Below, piece by piece: positions 8,996-17,081 of a stretch of DNA of 64,000 nucleotides (positions within the stretch are counted from its first letter, which is position 1; each line of letters opens with the position of its first letter). This DNA is from Sphingomonas sp. PsM26. Its GTDB lineage: Bacteria > Pseudomonadota > Alphaproteobacteria > Sphingomonadales > Sphingomonadaceae. The notes beneath the pieces are model-generated. The model was not told the origin of the DNA and made no database searches. It saw nothing but the letters and a program-made list of their open reading frames with translations. The DNA lies in assembly GCA_030433805.1 (NCBI GenBank), contig JARUXA010000012.1:1-64000 (forward strand), given 5' to 3'. The position numbers were made by a program, and so were the translations under genes.

Positions 8996-9703
8996 TCAGG
9001 CTTTCCCCCGCCACACCTTCACAGCGGTGGCCGGGGATACGCCCCCGGAATTTGCATGACAGGGCTCGTAGGCAAAACGCTTGTCCAGGCACAGCCATAG
9101 TTCGTCGAGCCAGCCGCGTTTGTTGACGGTCACGCGTACTGCCTGCGCAGGAAGCCCGGGATTGGCGCGCGCCATCGCTGCGGCGATCTGTCCGGCATTG
9201 AGCGGCCCGCGCGACATTGCGCGCAGGTCAGGGAAGCGAAGCCGCCCGTACAGGCCTGTCGAACGCGCGAAATAGGCGTCGGGGGTGATCCCCATGCACG
9301 TCCCGTGCTTTGCCCACTCATGCTGGATCAACTGCGGAGACGGGGTCGCGCAGACCGTCCGCCGGATCAGCGTCGCGGGCAGCAGCGGGGTCGCGGCGCA
9401 ATATTGCGGCCACTCCTTGCCGACCCCGTCGGGCCACAGGCCGTGAAGCGTGAAGCCGAACGTGTTGCCGCTGCGACATTGGAAGCGCGCTTGCGGGTCG
9501 CGCGCATTGGTGTGGCAATATTCCGGCGCCCAGGTCAGCGCGAGCGTGTAGCCACCGATCGGCAATATGCGCTGCGGCTGGTTGGCCGACGGAAGATCGG
9601 GGTGCGGGCGCGGCAGCGTCGCTGGAACGCTGCATTGCTCGGTTTGGGCAGTCGCAACGCCCGGTGCGGCGAGCATCGCGAGCGCGATGAGGGCGTTCTT
9701 CAT
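8996..9703 (-). CDS. Secreted ribonuclease T2 family protein
   Basis: An exported endoribonuclease of the T2 family, which cleaves RNA through a 2',3'-cyclic intermediate. The 235-residue precursor has a signal peptide ending near ATA-Q (residues 18-20). Both catalytic boxes are intact: CAS I FTLHGLWP (His87) and CAS II HEWAKHGTC (His128, Glu129, Lys132, His133). Several paired cysteines fit a periplasmic or secreted protein. The ATG overlaps the stop of the upstream membrane-protein gene by four bases, so the two are co-translated. Likely role: scavenging of external RNA as a phosphate or nucleoside source (inference). Confidence 0.93.
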   Translation of the reverse strand: MKNALIALAMLAAPGVATAQTEQCSVPATLPRPHPDLPSANQPQRILPIGGYTLALTWAPEYCHTNARDPQARFQCRSGNTFGFTLHGLWPDGVGKEWPQYCAATPLLPATLIRRTVCATPSPQLIQHEWAKHGTCMGITPDAYFARSTGLYGRLRFPDLRAMSRGPLNAGQIAAAMARANPGLPAQAVRVTVNKRGWLDELWLCLDKRFAYEPCHANSGGVSPATAVKVWRGKA

Positions 9704-10125
9704 GCTGCAGTTTCCTCAAACCAGACGCGCGCGTCGGGGCGAAACAATTGCCATACCGCGATCCCGTTGAGGACGAGGCCGACGATTCCCAGCACGCCCG
9801 ACAGTCCCGGCTGCAATTTGCCCGTCAGCGCGGCGCTGAGTGTGGTGACCAGCACCAGCGCAAAGAATGCGGTGATCAGCCACTTGGCGACGACCGCGCG
9901 ACGACGCGCGGCGAAGAACCACAGCGCCCCCGAGATAGCGACGCTGATCGCGGTCCCGATCAACAGCATGTTGACCGCAAAAGACGGTCCGAACTGCTGC
10001 GCGCCGGGGTTTGCGACCAGTCGATCGAGCGACTGGTTCCACGATAGCGCGACGTTGAGCAGCCCGACCGCGACGCCGCCTAGATAGCAGCGCTCGAACC
10101 AGGTAATGGAAATGGGACGGTGCAT
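9700..10125 (-). CDS. Four-helix membrane protein upstream of RNase T2
   Basis: A 141-residue protein with about four membrane segments and an N-terminal ITWFERCYLGG stretch that recurs in small uncharacterised sphingomonad membrane proteins. No active-site motif is visible. Its stop overlaps the RNase T2 start (ATGA), indicating an operon in which it is translated first. Function unknown. Confidence 0.75.
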   Translation of the reverse strand: MHRPISITWFERCYLGGVAVGLLNVALSWNQSLDRLVANPGAQQFGPSFAVNMLLIGTAISVAISGALWFFAARRRAVVAKWLITAFFALVLVTTLSAALTGKLQPGLSGVLGIVGLVLNGIAVWQLFRPDARVWFEETAA

Positions 10126-10207
10126 GATTCGTTTCCCCCAAAACGATGATGGAGAGCTTAGCCTGTTTGTCTCGCGACACTAGTCGCTTGCGACCAATAG
10201 GCTGGCG

Positions 10208-11065
10208 TCAGGACTGCGGCGTGAAGTCGAGCCCGATATCGACCGCTGGGGCGGACTGGGTCAGGCGGCCGACGCTGATATAGGTCACCCCCGTCTCCGC
10301 GATCGCGCGGATCGTATCCAGCCGAACGCCGCCCGACGCTTCGGTCGGGACACGCCCGCCGACTTCCGCCACCGCGCGGCGGAGCGTCGACGGATCCATG
10401 TTGTCGAGCAGCAGATGCGTCGCGCCCGAATCCAGTGCAGGGGCGATCTGGTCCAGCGAGTCGACTTCCACGATGATCCGCGCGATCCCCGCCGCAACCG
10501 CGCGCGACACCGCCGCCGCGACACCGCCCGCCACCGCGACATGATTGTCCTTGATCATCGCTGCGTCCCACAGTCCGAGCCGATGATTGGTCGCGCCGCC
10601 CATCCGCGTCGCATATTTCTCGAGCCGCCGCAGGCCAGGAATCGTCTTGCGCGTATCGAGCAAGGTCGCGCCCGTTCCTGCGATCGCGTCGACGTACGTG
10701 CGCGTCAGCGTGGCGATGCCCGACAGATGCTGCACCGTGTTGAGCGCGGACCGTTCCGCGGTCAGCAAGGCGCGCGCGTTGCCCGACAGGCGAAGCACGT
10801 CGCTTCCAGCCGCGACCCGGTCGCCGTCCGCAACCAGCCGCTCGATCGTCACGGCAGGGTCGAGCGTGCGGAAGAACGCCTCGGCGATCGGCAAACCTGC
10901 GACGACGATCTCCTCGCGGCTGTCCATCACCCCGGTGAAGCGTGCGTCCGCCGGGATCACCGCCTGCGCGGTGATGTCGCCAGCGTCGCCCATGTCCTCG
11001 GCAAGCGTGGCGGCGACGAAGGCGGCGAGATCGAACCCGTCGAGGGCAAAGCATGGATCGGTCAT
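10208..11065 (-). CDS. nadC: Nicotinate-nucleotide pyrophosphorylase (carboxylating)
   Basis: Quinolinate phosphoribosyltransferase, converting quinolinate and PRPP to nicotinate mononucleotide, CO2 and pyrophosphate in de novo NAD synthesis. The 285-residue protein shows the GDITAQAVIP entry motif, LNTVQHLSGIAT, the DTRKTIPGLR loop, GGATNHRLGLWDAAMIKDNH and the C-terminal GGVRLDTIRAIAETGVTYISVG barrel strand, all canonical. nadA lies 1 kb away beyond a Crp/Fnr regulator, in the same orientation; nadB is not in the window. Confidence 0.96.
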   Translation of the reverse strand: MTDPCFALDGFDLAAFVAATLAEDMGDAGDITAQAVIPADARFTGVMDSREEIVVAGLPIAEAFFRTLDPAVTIERLVADGDRVAAGSDVLRLSGNARALLTAERSALNTVQHLSGIATLTRTYVDAIAGTGATLLDTRKTIPGLRRLEKYATRMGGATNHRLGLWDAAMIKDNHVAVAGGVAAAVSRAVAAGIARIIVEVDSLDQIAPALDSGATHLLLDNMDPSTLRRAVAEVGGRVPTEASGGVRLDTIRAIAETGVTYISVGRLTQSAPAVDIGLDFTPQS

Positions 11066-11352
11066 GCCCCGCCTTACCGTGGCAGCGAGAGCGGGTCAGC
11101 CCAAATTCGTGGCCCGTCGCGTGCGTGATCCGGCGCAATCCTGACATGGAATTCCCGTCGGAGCAGCGAGTCCCCGAAGTTGCAAGATATCGTTTATCAA
11201 CCTTTTTGTACTTAACCTGTGTTCCGACTTTATGTTGCAAAAAGTCGGCAACAATATTTACGCTTGTGCTACGTCATGATGACACCGGACGATTACAATG
11301 ACTTCCACACAATTTACGTGACGTACACTAGACCCCCTTCGTTTGGAACGTG

Positions 11353-12081
11353 ATGCCGATACCCTCGATACACGACGTCATTATCGCTAGTCTTTCACGC
11401 CACAGCGTGCTCGATCCGGATGACCACGTTGCGATCCGCAGGTTGATCTTCACCCAACGCCAGGTCGAACCCTCCGCCTATCTGGTCCGGGAGGGCGAGA
11501 AGCCGGTGCGCTGCTCGTTCATCCTCGGCGGCTTTACCTATGCCCAGCGATTGACCAGCACCGGCGCGCGCCAGATCGTCTCGCTGCAGATCCCCGGGGA
11601 TTTCGTCGACCTCCAGAATCCGTGGTTCGAAGAAGCGGATCACAACGTTCAGGCGCTGACTCGCGCGCAAGTCGTCGACATCGACGCCGGGGCGCTCCGC
11701 ACGCTCGTGGCCGATCGTCCTGCGGTCGCGGCGGCGTTATGGCGGATGTCGCTGATCGGATCGTCGATCCTGCGCGAATGGATCGTCAACATCGGGCGAC
11801 GCGACGCGCATACGCGGGTTGGTCATCTGCTGTGCGAATTCTCGCTTCGCCGCGAAGTCGCCGGCATTCCGTCGACCCGTGCGGACCACTTGCCGATGAC
11901 GCAGGAACAGCTCGGCGATACCGTCGGACTGACGCCGGTCCACGTCAACCGCGTGCTCAAGGCGCTCGCGCAGCGCGGGTTGATCGAGCGCGATCGTCGC
12001 CAGATCCGCATCGTCGACTGGGCTGGCCTGCGCGACGCGAGCGACTTCAACCCGCGCTATCTTCACCTCACCTCGCGCTGA
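11353..12081 (+). CDS. Crp/Fnr family transcriptional regulator
   Basis: A 242-residue regulator with an N-terminal cyclic-nucleotide-binding-like beta-roll (about residues 15-140) and a C-terminal winged helix (about 155-230) containing the MTQEQLGDTVGLTPVHVNRVLKAL helix-turn-helix. The cysteines of true FNR are absent, so it is not an Fe-S oxygen sensor of that type; the effector is unknown. An adjacent GTG one codon earlier is an alternative start. It is transcribed away from nadC and converges on nadA. Confidence 0.9.
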   Translation: MPIPSIHDVIIASLSRHSVLDPDDHVAIRRLIFTQRQVEPSAYLVREGEKPVRCSFILGGFTYAQRLTSTGARQIVSLQIPGDFVDLQNPWFEEADHNVQALTRAQVVDIDAGALRTLVADRPAVAAALWRMSLIGSSILREWIVNIGRRDAHTRVGHLLCEFSLRREVAGIPSTRADHLPMTQEQLGDTVGLTPVHVNRVLKALAQRGLIERDRRQIRIVDWAGLRDASDFNPRYLHLTSR

Positions 12082-12088
12082 CGGGGGC

Positions 12089-13105
12089 TCAGTCGCCCGT
12101 CACGCGCAACGGGCCGAGGTCGCCCATCCCGACCGTCCCGCTCGCCATCGCGAGCATCGCGTCGAGGCTCTTCTTCGCCTGCAACCGCAGCCCTTCCTCG
12201 ATCTCGATCCGCGGACTCAGGTCGCGCAACGCGACGTAGAGCTTCTCCATCGTGTTGAGCGCCATATACGGGCAGATGTTGCAGTTGCAGTTCCCGTCCG
12301 CCCCCGGCGCGCCGATGAACCTTTTGCCCGGGGCGGCTTTCTCCATCTGGTGGATGATGTGCGGCTCGGTCGCGACGATCAGCGTGTCGCCCGGCATCGT
12401 ATCCGCGAAGGCGAGGATCCCGCTGGTCGACCCGACGTAATCGGCATGGTCAAGGATGTACGGCGGGCATTCGGGATGCGCCGCGACCGGCGCGCCGGGA
12501 TGTTGCAATTGCAGCTTGAGCAGCTCGGTCTCGCTGAACGCCTCGTGGACGATGCACACGCCCGGCCACAACAGCATCTCGCGCCCGGTCTTGCGCGCGA
12601 GATAACCGCCAAGGTTCTTGTCCGGCCCGAAGATGATCTTCTGGTCGAGCGGGATCTGGCTGAGGATCTTCTCGGCCGAGGACGACGTGACGATCACGTC
12701 GCTCAACGCCTTCACCTCGGTCGAGCAGTTGATGTAGGTCAGCGCGATATGATCGGGATGCGCCGCGCGGAACGCCGCGAACTGATCGGGCGGGCAACTG
12801 TCCTCGAGGCTGCAGCCCGCATCGAGATCGGGCAGCACGACGATCTTGTCGGGGCTGAGGATCTTGGCGGTCTCCGCCATGAAGCGCACACCGCAAAAGG
12901 CGATGACGTCGGCATCGGTCGCCGCGGCCTTCTTGGACAGATCGAGGCTGTCCCCGACGAAATCGGCAAGGTCCTGGATCTCGGGCTTCTGGTAATAATG
13001 CGCCAGGATCACCGCGTTGCGATCCTTGCGCAACCGGTCGATTTCCGCACGCAGGTCGAGCCCCGTCAGCGTCCCCCCGATACCACCGCGTGCGTCCATA
13101 CCCAT
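12089..13105 (-). CDS. nadA: Quinolinate synthase A
   Basis: NadA condenses iminoaspartate with dihydroxyacetone phosphate to quinolinate, using a [4Fe-4S] cluster. The 338-residue protein has the ILAHYYQKPEIQD motif, GDSLDLSKKA, FCGVRFMAETAKIL, and cysteines in the three places expected for cluster ligands: DAGCSL (Cys98), GVCIVH (Cys184) and CNCNICPYM (Cys273-278). Length is normal. It faces the Crp/Fnr gene tail to tail with seven bases between the stops. Confidence 0.96.
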   Translation of the reverse strand: MGMDARGGIGGTLTGLDLRAEIDRLRKDRNAVILAHYYQKPEIQDLADFVGDSLDLSKKAAATDADVIAFCGVRFMAETAKILSPDKIVVLPDLDAGCSLEDSCPPDQFAAFRAAHPDHIALTYINCSTEVKALSDVIVTSSSAEKILSQIPLDQKIIFGPDKNLGGYLARKTGREMLLWPGVCIVHEAFSETELLKLQLQHPGAPVAAHPECPPYILDHADYVGSTSGILAFADTMPGDTLIVATEPHIIHQMEKAAPGKRFIGAPGADGNCNCNICPYMALNTMEKLYVALRDLSPRIEIEEGLRLQAKKSLDAMLAMASGTVGMGDLGPLRVTGD

Positions 13106-13152
13106 GCTCCCGCCTTTATCTGCGGCTCACATGGCCCGTGCGGGAGCAGCGA

Positions 13153-13872
13153 TCAACCCGTGAGTGTTTCCGTGAGCGCGAGAACGGGGGGCGAGAAGGC
13201 AATCGGCCGCATCGCCGCGACCGTCACCGTGATCACACCGACGCCCCACAGATAGGCCGGGTGAACCCTTCCCCGCGTCAACAGGTCATACGCGATCGCG
13301 ACCGATAGATAGACCATCATCGCCAGCCAGATCGACCACAGGATCCACGTTCCCATCAGCGGCAGCGGCAGCAACCGCCCGATCCCCGGCGTCATCACCT
13401 GCACCGCGCCACACAGCATCAGCCGCCGGTGCCAGTCGGGCTGCGCGCGCAATGCCACCCCCGCCCAGGTGAACCCTGCGAATACCGCGGTGTTGAGCCA
13501 GTCCATCACGAGGAAGACGTTGGGTTCAAAGAACGGCGGTATGCGGTGCGCCGCTGCCGACAGAACCGTGATCGACAGCCCCGCCACGACCATCCACGCG
13601 AGATAGACGCTGGCAAACATGCCGAGACGCTGGTGCGCCACGAAGGACCCGCGGAAGACGAGGAAATTCTGAGTCGCATAAAGCGCGAGCCACCCGACCG
13701 CGGTGACGCCGTGGAGATGCACCCACCACGGCGATGCAAGGCTGGAGCGACCCGCCGCGAATTGCAGCGCGAAGCCGGAAATCGTCGTGACGACGATCGC
13801 CATCGCCATCGCGAAAAAGAACGCGCGATCGCGCTCGACCGAAGCCCCCGCCGCGCCAACTTGCGTTGCCAC
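13153..13872 (-). CDS. Polytopic membrane protein of unknown function
   Basis: A 239-residue protein with seven or so hydrophobic segments, several conserved-looking histidines (WWVHLHGV, HQRLG, WHRRLML) and aromatic residues in the pattern of small haem- or quinone-associated membrane proteins, though no family can be named with confidence. The GTG at 13872 is preferred because GGGGGAG lies seven bases upstream; a TTG eleven codons earlier has no such site. It lies upstream of nadA on the same strand with a 47-bp gap. Confidence 0.7.
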   Translation of the reverse strand: MATQVGAAGASVERDRAFFFAMAMAIVVTTISGFALQFAAGRSSLASPWWVHLHGVTAVGWLALYATQNFLVFRGSFVAHQRLGMFASVYLAWMVVAGLSITVLSAAAHRIPPFFEPNVFLVMDWLNTAVFAGFTWAGVALRAQPDWHRRLMLCGAVQVMTPGIGRLLPLPLMGTWILWSIWLAMMVYLSVAIAYDLLTRGRVHPAYLWGVGVITVTVAAMRPIAFSPPVLALTETLTG

Positions 13873-14244
13873 CCCCGATTCTCCCCCGAAAATCTCGATA
13901 CGCAAGCGTTACCATATTGCGGGTGGACGGGAAATAGCGGGACGCTTCGCGCCGCCGCCGAAGCCGTGGCACGCCCCCCTCATGCCTGCGAAGGCATGGC
14001 CTCGGCAAAACCCGCCCGTCATCCTGAACTCGTTTCAGGATCCAGCCCTCCGCCAGTCCGAACTATGCCCGTTGCGCAGTGGATGCTGAAACAAGTTCAG
14101 CATGACGGCAGCTTTTGGGGCGCGGGGCGACGAACAAACCTCCGATTGCCTTCATGCAGAGGTCTTGCCTGCGCGGGAATGACGGAGAGGTGGGTAGCAA
14201 CTCCGTGTGGCGCTTGCATACACGACGTCAGGCAAAGGCACTGG
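13873..14244. other. Intergenic region with palindromic repeats
   Basis: These 372 bp hold no convincing gene. They contain a complete inverted-repeat element (14016-14108), a smaller palindrome around 13981-13998 (GCCTGCGAAGGC), and a fragment ending in GCGGGAATGACGG near 14173-14186 that resembles the edge of other repeat copies. Any open frame here reads through these repeats. Confidence 0.6.
14016..14108. repeat. Palindromic repeat, CCGTCATCCTGAAC family
   Basis: The left arm at 14016-14043 reads CCGTCATCCTGAACTCGTTT and on; the right arm at 14081-14108 is its near-complement, ending GTTCAGCATGACGG. The core between them is about 37 bp. A half copy of the right arm lies at 16936-16966. 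Confidence 0.8.
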
Positions 14245-14928
14245 CTACCCGCGGTTGCCCAGAACCTCCGCGATCGACCGCGTGGTATCCCACACTTCGC
14301 TATTGTCATGCGCCTCGTCCGCGAAACGCACCTTGACCGTCGCATCGAGCCCGGCAGCACTCAGCGGCAACGCGAAGCTCCGCTCGACCGCGCGGCGCGT
14401 CGCGTCACGCGCCAGCTTCATCGGTACCGGCTCATGCGCCTGGCGGACCAGTTCGCGCTGCCCCGCCGAACGGTTCGCGGCTTCCAGCTTGGCATCCGCG
14501 TCGCTGATCGCGGAGAGCAAGCCGCCCTCGCCATATTCGCGGATCTGCGTCAGGTCGATCTGCGGCGGCGAGACCTCGATCGGCGGCAGCGTCACCCCCA
14601 GCGTCCGCGTCTTGGCATCCCACGTCACGTCGCGCGCGGTCAGCTTCGCCATGTCGACGCGGTATTCGACATTGCCCGGCATGATCAGCGTCTTCTTGCT
14701 GGTCAGCCCATATTGCGACTGGGTCGAGGTCGACACCGCGACATAGCGCGCCGCGAACGCCGACAGCCGGTTCTGCTCGCGCAGGCCCTGCAACGATCCG
14801 CTCGCGATCGTCACCGGGTCCGGCCCCGCCAGCTTATGCTCGACCAGCGCGCCCAGCCCCCAGAAGACGGCGAGAATGAACACAGCGATCAGCGCGAGCG
14901 CGCCCGCGAACTTGCCGAGGAATTTCAT
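14245..14928 (-). CDS. DUF4230 domain protein, membrane anchored
   Basis: A 227-residue protein with one N-terminal membrane helix (residues about 5-27) and a periplasmic domain resembling DUF4230, including a Tyr-rich YVAVSTSTQSQYGL strand and a segment with alternating charged residues near the C-terminus. Function is unknown. The ATG at 14928 overlaps the stop of the upstream MBL gene by four bases (ATGA) and has GGAG nine bases before it; an ATG five codons further upstream is an alternative. Confidence 0.75.
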   Translation of the reverse strand: MKFLGKFAGALALIAVFILAVFWGLGALVEHKLAGPDPVTIASGSLQGLREQNRLSAFAARYVAVSTSTQSQYGLTSKKTLIMPGNVEYRVDMAKLTARDVTWDAKTRTLGVTLPPIEVSPPQIDLTQIREYGEGGLLSAISDADAKLEAANRSAGQRELVRQAHEPVPMKLARDATRRAVERSFALPLSAAGLDATVKVRFADEAHDNSEVWDTTRSIAEVLGNRG

Positions 14929-15782
14929 GCCGCTGCGCTCCATAGGTCCCCCGTCTCGCGCACTTGCCCGCGCTGCCGCAAGTCGATCAGATGCGCCAGC
15001 ACCGAGCGTTCGGCGGCGGGGAACAGCCGCGGATCGATCCCGACGTACATCCGCCCGACCATCGCCGGAACCGTCTCTGGCGACGCGCGCAGCAGCCGCA
15101 GGATCTGCCCCTCGCGCTGCTTGCGATGCCCGAGCATCCCGCGCACCAGCCGCTGCGGGGTCTCGACCGGGTCACCGTGGGCGGGATAATAGATCCGGTC
15201 GTCGCGCCCCATCAGCTTCTCGAGACTCGCCATATACGCCGCCATGTCGCCATCGGGGGGCGAGACGATGCTGGTCGACCAGCCCATCACGTGATCTCCC
15301 GAAAACAGCGCCTTGGCCTCGGGCAGCGCGAAGGCGAGGTGGTTGGAGGTATGGCCGGGCGTGGCGATCGCGGTGAGCGTCCACCCCTCGCCGCTTACGC
15401 TGTCGCCGTCGGCCAGCACGCGATCGGGCGCATAGTCCGCATCGAACGACGCATCCGCACGCGGCCCCAGATCGTCGAGCGCGAGCGGTGCGCAGCCGAC
15501 GATCGGCGCACCGGTGATCGCGGCGAGCGGGCGGGTGGCGGGGCTATGATCGCGGTGGGTATGCGTGACGACGATCGCAGTGACGGGCCGTCCCGCGATC
15601 GCCGCGACCAGCGCGGCAACATGCGCGGGATCGTCCGGGCCGGGATCGATGACCGCGAGATCGGTCGTGCCGACCAGATGCACTTGCGTGCCCGTGTAGG
15701 TGAAGGGCGACGGGTTGGGCGCCAGCACCCGCGTCACGAGGCGCTCGCGCTGTTCGGGCACGCCGGTCTGTTGCTCGCTCAT
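14925..15782 (-). CDS. MBL-fold metallo-hydrolase
   Basis: A 285-residue metallo-beta-lactamase-fold hydrolase of the LACTB2/beta-lactamase-like group. It has the zinc-binding THTHRDHS motif (HxHxDH), a second His in TPGHTSNHLAF, the Asp in FSGDHVMGW and a late His in YPAHGDPV, so both metal sites appear complete. A C-terminal winged-helix-like region with KQREGQILRLL follows, as in LACTB2-type proteins. ATG at 15782 begins MSEQQTG; an open frame extends 48 codons upstream but with poor composition. Substrate unknown. Confidence 0.9.
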   Translation of the reverse strand: MSEQQTGVPEQRERLVTRVLAPNPSPFTYTGTQVHLVGTTDLAVIDPGPDDPAHVAALVAAIAGRPVTAIVVTHTHRDHSPATRPLAAITGAPIVGCAPLALDDLGPRADASFDADYAPDRVLADGDSVSGEGWTLTAIATPGHTSNHLAFALPEAKALFSGDHVMGWSTSIVSPPDGDMAAYMASLEKLMGRDDRIYYPAHGDPVETPQRLVRGMLGHRKQREGQILRLLRASPETVPAMVGRMYVGIDPRLFPAAERSVLAHLIDLRQRGQVRETGDLWSAAA

Positions 15783-16163
15783 GGGGTTGAAATGGCGGGT
15801 TGAGGGGGGCGGCGCAACCCCGGCTTGGGCGTCAGCACTGACGAATTGGGCAGCTAGCGCCGTCGCGACACCCTGGGCTTCGATCACATGACCGTTCGCG
15901 ATAACGCAGGCCAGTTCGCCATGCACAACGACGCTGGCACGACCGGCATTAAAGGCTATTGGACGCAGCTAAAGCGGAGCATCGACGGAACGCATTTTCA
16001 CGTCATTTGAAAACATCTTTCTAAGTATATTGGAAAGCATGAGTATCGTCACAACATGCGTAATTGGCCGCATCTAATGTTTGATCGGCTTCTGGTGTCG
16101 TTCCAGATCTGACGTCCAGCATTGCGGCTGGGAGCCCGTCAGAGCGGTCGTTTGCGTTAGCCA
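15783..16163. other. Gene-poor, partly AT-rich intergenic region
   Basis: Between the MBL gene and the AT-rich orphan gene no supported gene was seen. The stretch from about 15,990 to 16,080 is clearly richer in A and T than the surrounding chromosome, marking the edge of the foreign-looking patch. A GC-rich segment at 16095-16150 interrupts it. Confidence 0.5.
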
Positions 16164-16814
16164 TCATTGGGGTTTCTCAATAGGACGCGCGTCGATTTCC
16201 GCATCACCCGTCAGTGTAGCAAAACGGATGCCCTTTATATTGCGCATCTTATCAACCAAGTTTGGCGGCAAAAAAAGAGCGCATGAGAATACAGACCCAC
16301 CTATGAACTCACAGTTTTCAATGACAATGCAGTTGAACACCCACTGCCCCAAGCGAATTGCCACTAAGTCACAATTTAAGAGTCCCGATTCTAATCGAAC
16401 ATCATTTCTGAAATAAATGTTTGCGGGTCCAAATAACTCGCAATTTATGAACCGTTTTCCTTCTATTATTTTTGTTACTGGATTTAGCAAATCCATGATA
16501 TTTATTCTCTTACCAATAAACTCTTTGTCTAGGGGATTTATGGTGTCGACTTGTTGGTTCCATTTCGCAACAGCAACTGCCTGAGCAAGCCAAAGTTTTG
16601 TTCTCGCAATACCAGCAATTGCGAGAGAGGATAATAGAACGCCGACTAAAAATGCGCACCACCACCCGAACCAACCCCACTGATTAATCCATGCAACACC
16701 TTGCGACAATTGTGCAGTCATAAGACCACTCACCGCAGCAGGTAAGGCTGGCCAAAATGTCGCAAGACTAGATGCGCGCCCGAGCCACTTATCGAAAAAT
16801 GTAGATATCCCCAT
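16164..16814 (-). CDS. Orphan membrane protein in AT-rich patch
   Basis: A 216-residue protein of unknown function. It has two or three N-terminal hydrophobic segments (about residues 20-75, with WINQWGWFGWWCAFLVG) and a soluble C-terminal half in which Asn/Cys-containing short strands recur (INCELF, LLNCDLV, FNCIVIENCEF, FSCALF). That spacing suggests a right-handed beta-helix of the pentapeptide-repeat type, but it is weak. Codon use is markedly AT-rich compared with every neighbour, and repeats flank it, so recent acquisition is likely. A GGGGGTGG run precedes the ATG. Confidence 0.7.
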   Translation of the reverse strand: MGISTFFDKWLGRASSLATFWPALPAAVSGLMTAQLSQGVAWINQWGWFGWWCAFLVGVLLSSLAIAGIARTKLWLAQAVAVAKWNQQVDTINPLDKEFIGKRINIMDLLNPVTKIIEGKRFINCELFGPANIYFRNDVRLESGLLNCDLVAIRLGQWVFNCIVIENCEFIGGSVFSCALFLPPNLVDKMRNIKGIRFATLTGDAEIDARPIEKPQ

Positions 16815-16935
16815 ACCACCCCCCAATTGACGAAGAGCTGCGATACAAGATTAAGACCTACATTTCCAAAGGGGATAAACGCCAACAATTTTCAAGGTCC
16901 GGCTAGCCACTAGTAAGGCTCGTGTCCGTTTCACG

Positions 16936-16966
16936 GTGGATGCTGAAGGGAGTTCAGCATGGGGGC
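16936..16966. repeat. Half copy of the GTTCAGCATG palindromic repeat
   Basis: GGATGCTGAAGGGAGTTCAG followed by CATG matches the right arm of the element at 14016-14108. No left arm is present nearby. It lies between the AT-rich orphan gene and the M56 peptidase gene, in a stretch with C-rich low-complexity DNA. Confidence 0.65.
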
Positions 16967-17081
16967 AGAGAACGAAAGCGCCGGCGGCCTCCCCCCCCTA
17001 GACCCAGAGCCACCCTGAACGTGTTACACGGTCCACCCCGCCGCCCCCCCCACACCCCACCCCTTCCGCAGGCCGTGGGCA

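Noticed and set aside
11180..11210. FNR box upstream of nadC and the Crp/Fnr gene
   Set aside because: Only a half-site (TTGAT / ATCAA-like) was found; the other half does not match and spacing is wrong.
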